Shown: piece by piece, positions 62,350 through 64,000 of the stretch
Layout: each line of letters begins with the position of its first letter
Numbering within the stretch: the stretch's first letter is position 1
Source: JADFNB01 sp036397455
GTDB lineage: Bacteria > Gemmatimonadota > Gemmatimonadetes > Gemmatimonadales > GWC2-71-9
Direction: 5' to 3'
Length of the DNA stretch: 64,000 nucleotides
NCBI GenBank assembly: GCA_036397455.1
Contig: DASWIX010000035.1
Span: 6,685 to 70,684 of the forward strand
Made by a program: the position numbers and the translations under genes
The notes under the pieces: generated by a model
Told to the model about the DNA's origin: nothing
What the model saw: the letters and a program-made list of their open reading frames with translations, nothing else
The model's database searches: none

Positions 62350-63620
62350 CCAGACGCGTTGCGATCTCGGCGGTTGTGGAGGTCAATCCGGGGATGCCGG
62401 CGTCGATCCGGGACGGGGATGGCGACCGCCTAGTGCCATTTCTGCCGATGTCAGCCGTGTCGGAAGCGGGTTACGCGTCTTACGGGGAACGACGAGCCCT
62501 TCGCGAGCTGCTCAAGGGTTACACGTACTTCGAACGGGGCGACGTGCTGATCGCGAAGATCACGCCCTGCCTGGAGAACGGGAAGGCTGCGTCTCTCGAC
62601 GACCTTCCCGATGCCCTGGGCTTCGGATCAACTGAGTTCCATGTCCTTCGTCCGGGCCCGGACGTGGATGCGCGGTACCTGTTCCACGCCGTTTGGAACA
62701 ACGCCTTCCGGAAGGCGGCAGTTAGCAGCTTCACCGGTAGCGCAGGGCAGAAGCGGCTTCCCGCCTCCTTCTTTGACCGCTACAAGGTCCCGCTCCCTCC
62801 GCTCGTCGCGCAGCGGCGGATCGCGGCGATGTTGGACAAGGCAGATGCGGTGCGGCGGAAGCGGCGGGAGAGTCTGCGGTTGCTGGATGAGTTCTTGCGC
62901 TCGGCGTTTCTGGAGATGTTTGGGGATCCGGTGAGGAATGAGAAGGGGCGGGAGGTCGTTCGCCTCGAGGCTATCGCTGACATCGTCTCGGGTGTCACGA
63001 AAGGACGGAAGCTCCGGAACTACCCTGTACAGGATGTTCCCTATCTCCGGGTAGCCAACGTCCAGGATGGATCCCTTGACCTCGGAGAGATGAAGACGAT
63101 CCCAGTAACCCGGGACGAGATCGCACAATACCGGCTGGAAGCTGGCGACATACTCCTCACAGAGGGAGGGGATCCTGACAAGCTGGGCCGCGGAGCCATC
63201 TGGCGCGATGAGATCCGCGATTGCATTCACCAGAACCACGTCTTTCGTGTTCGCCTGCGCGATGCTGGCATCCTTGCCGAATACGTGAGTGCCCTGGTGG
63301 GCAGTGCGTATGGGAAGCGATACTTCCTAAAAGCCGCCAAGCAGACCACGGGGATCGCATCGATAAACCGCACGCAACTTGGGAGCTTTCCCGTCCTGAA
63401 GGCGCCTCGGGAACTACAGGAACGCTATGCGGCGGCCGTGACCGGGCTTCGGATTCTCCGAGGGCACTTCGCAGCGGCGTCCACTGGTACTGATCACCTG
63501 TTTGAGTGCCTTGCAACTCTCGCCTTTGCCCCGGATCCCTCACGCCCTTGCGCGGGTCTGGTCGTCGGCGAAGGGCGACGCGCCTGCGTGATGCTTGATG
63601 GACGCGATGTTGGCAATTGA
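62346..63620 (+). CDS. hsdS: Type I restriction system specificity subunit HsdS
   Basis: 424 residues from GTG 62346, overlapping the hsdM stop (GTGA). Two target-recognition domains separated by a conserved helix: first TRD about 1-160, ending VPLPPLVAQRRIAAMLDKADAVRRKRRESLRLLDEF; second TRD starting VVRLEAIADIVSGVTKG and ending SFPVLKAPRELQERYA. The pair defines a bipartite DNA target. Length is normal. Confidence 0.93.
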   Translation: MTRRVAISAVVEVNPGMPASIRDGDGDRLVPFLPMSAVSEAGYASYGERRALRELLKGYTYFERGDVLIAKITPCLENGKAASLDDLPDALGFGSTEFHVLRPGPDVDARYLFHAVWNNAFRKAAVSSFTGSAGQKRLPASFFDRYKVPLPPLVAQRRIAAMLDKADAVRRKRRESLRLLDEFLRSAFLEMFGDPVRNEKGREVVRLEAIADIVSGVTKGRKLRNYPVQDVPYLRVANVQDGSLDLGEMKTIPVTRDEIAQYRLEAGDILLTEGGDPDKLGRGAIWRDEIRDCIHQNHVFRVRLRDAGILAEYVSALVGSAYGKRYFLKAAKQTTGIASINRTQLGSFPVLKAPRELQERYAAAVTGLRILRGHFAAASTGTDHLFECLATLAFAPDPSRPCAGLVVGEGRRACVMLDGRDVGN

Positions 63621-63883
63621 GAACGGGCGGCTGCCCGCTCCTCTGGAAACACTGGTACCTGGTACAAAGTGGCAAGGCCACCGCGTTTTTGGGAGCGGGG
63701 CTGTCAACCGGCCGCTACCATGCTTGGCCGCAACTGGTCAATGCAATCGCCGAGGCGTGCGGGATCGGTGAACGGGTCGAAAACGACAGTCCAGCCGACG
63801 ACCTTCTTGCCGTTGCTGACGCAGCGAAGTCAAGCGACACGCCCGCATACTTTAGGTTCCTAGGCCGAAGTTCCCGGATGTGA
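63617..63883 (+). pseudogene. SIR2-like protein, N-terminal fragment
   Basis: TTG 63617 overlaps the hsdS stop (TTGA). The sequence GKATAFLGAGLSTGRYHAWPQLVNAIAEACGI is the NAD-binding start of SIR2-like defence proteins (GAGxS), followed by DDLLAVADAAKSSDTPAYFRFLG. It stops at 63881 after only 88 residues, whereas such proteins are usually several hundred long. A frameshift near 63865 is possible: another frame reads PKFPDVK but also stops at once. Confidence 0.65.
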
Positions 63884-63951
63884 AATAAGGATAACCTGTG
63901 AATGGAGTGTGGCTTACCTATGGAGCAAGGGTACGGCGCACTGGGTACATG

Positions 63952-64000
63952 TTAGCCGCCCAGTCGCACACCCAGGAGGTCGAAGGCTTGCTGCTGCAGT
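63952..64000 (-). CDS. Possible 3' end of a gene running in from beyond the window
   Basis: Minus-strand frame open at the window edge: LQQQAFDLLGVRLGG then TAA (63952-63954). The ending resembles the C-termini of some transposases, but 15 residues are too few to judge. Confidence 0.2.
   Translation of the reverse strand, partial: LQQQAFDLLGVRLGG

Overview
The window is high-GC bacterial chromosome, most likely from the phylum Gemmatimonadota. The best marker is the 964-residue Ser/Thr kinase at 43894..46788, whose kinase domain and C-terminal TPR half match a family greatly expanded in that phylum. Many signal-peptide beta-barrels, a DUF885 protein and bacterial Ig-like domain proteins fit the same origin. 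This placement is inference; there is no rRNA gene in the window.

Layout. 1-7.7 kb: Ig-like/NTF2 protein (5' end outside), outer-membrane barrel, FAD oxidoreductase, GGDEF-EAL protein, isopropylmalate-dehydrogenase-family enzyme, lipoprotein. 8.0-14.2 kb: a mercury-resistance operon on the minus strand, merR-merT-merP-DUF302-membrane protein-merA-kinase, with a MerR-type promoter/operator upstream and a 58-bp direct repeat on each side. Its merP gene has an in-frame TGA exactly where the first metal-binding cysteine of GMTCxxC belongs, followed by a small hairpin with bacterial SECIS geometry: a candidate selenocysteine MerP (GMT-U-ITC). 14.3-23.7 kb: rhodanese/metallo-beta-lactamase fusion, pdxH, a cytochrome cd1 nitrite reductase (nirS) with an extra fused cytochrome c domain, a TonB receptor with a CbiX-like N-terminal domain, and a porin. 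23.7-34.6 kb: YjbQ, Tat epimerase, nucleotide-transporter-like carrier, thiI, envelope proteins, an NSS transporter and a CGNR regulator.

34.8-41 kb: a decayed integron. At least four attC-like sites lie on the minus strand (37280..37381, 38691..38827, 39419..39551, 40570..40702, plus a short one at 36478..36524). They separate small unrelated genes whose stop codons sometimes lie inside the attC core. A truncated, internally deleted integron integrase (38178..38486) sits among them. 41-51 kb: outer-membrane barrels, the large TPR kinase, a tetraheme cytochrome c, metallophosphoesterase, DUF4342 protein, topoisomerase IB and a histone-H1-like protein. 51.4-53.8 kb: three VapBC-type toxin-antitoxin pairs, one with a frameshifted antitoxin. 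54-56.4 kb: DUF885 protein and a hairpin-rich tandem repeat. 56.6-64 kb: a type I restriction system (hsdR-fic-hsdM-hsdS) with a Fic protein inside it and a SIR2-like fragment after it; the window ends in this defence island.

Together the sequence shows a core-like backbone interrupted by accessory blocks: metal detoxification, denitrification, integron cassettes, toxin-antitoxin pairs and restriction. Starts were moved inward from the longest open frame wherever a Shine-Dalgarno, signal peptide or neighbour overlap supported it.
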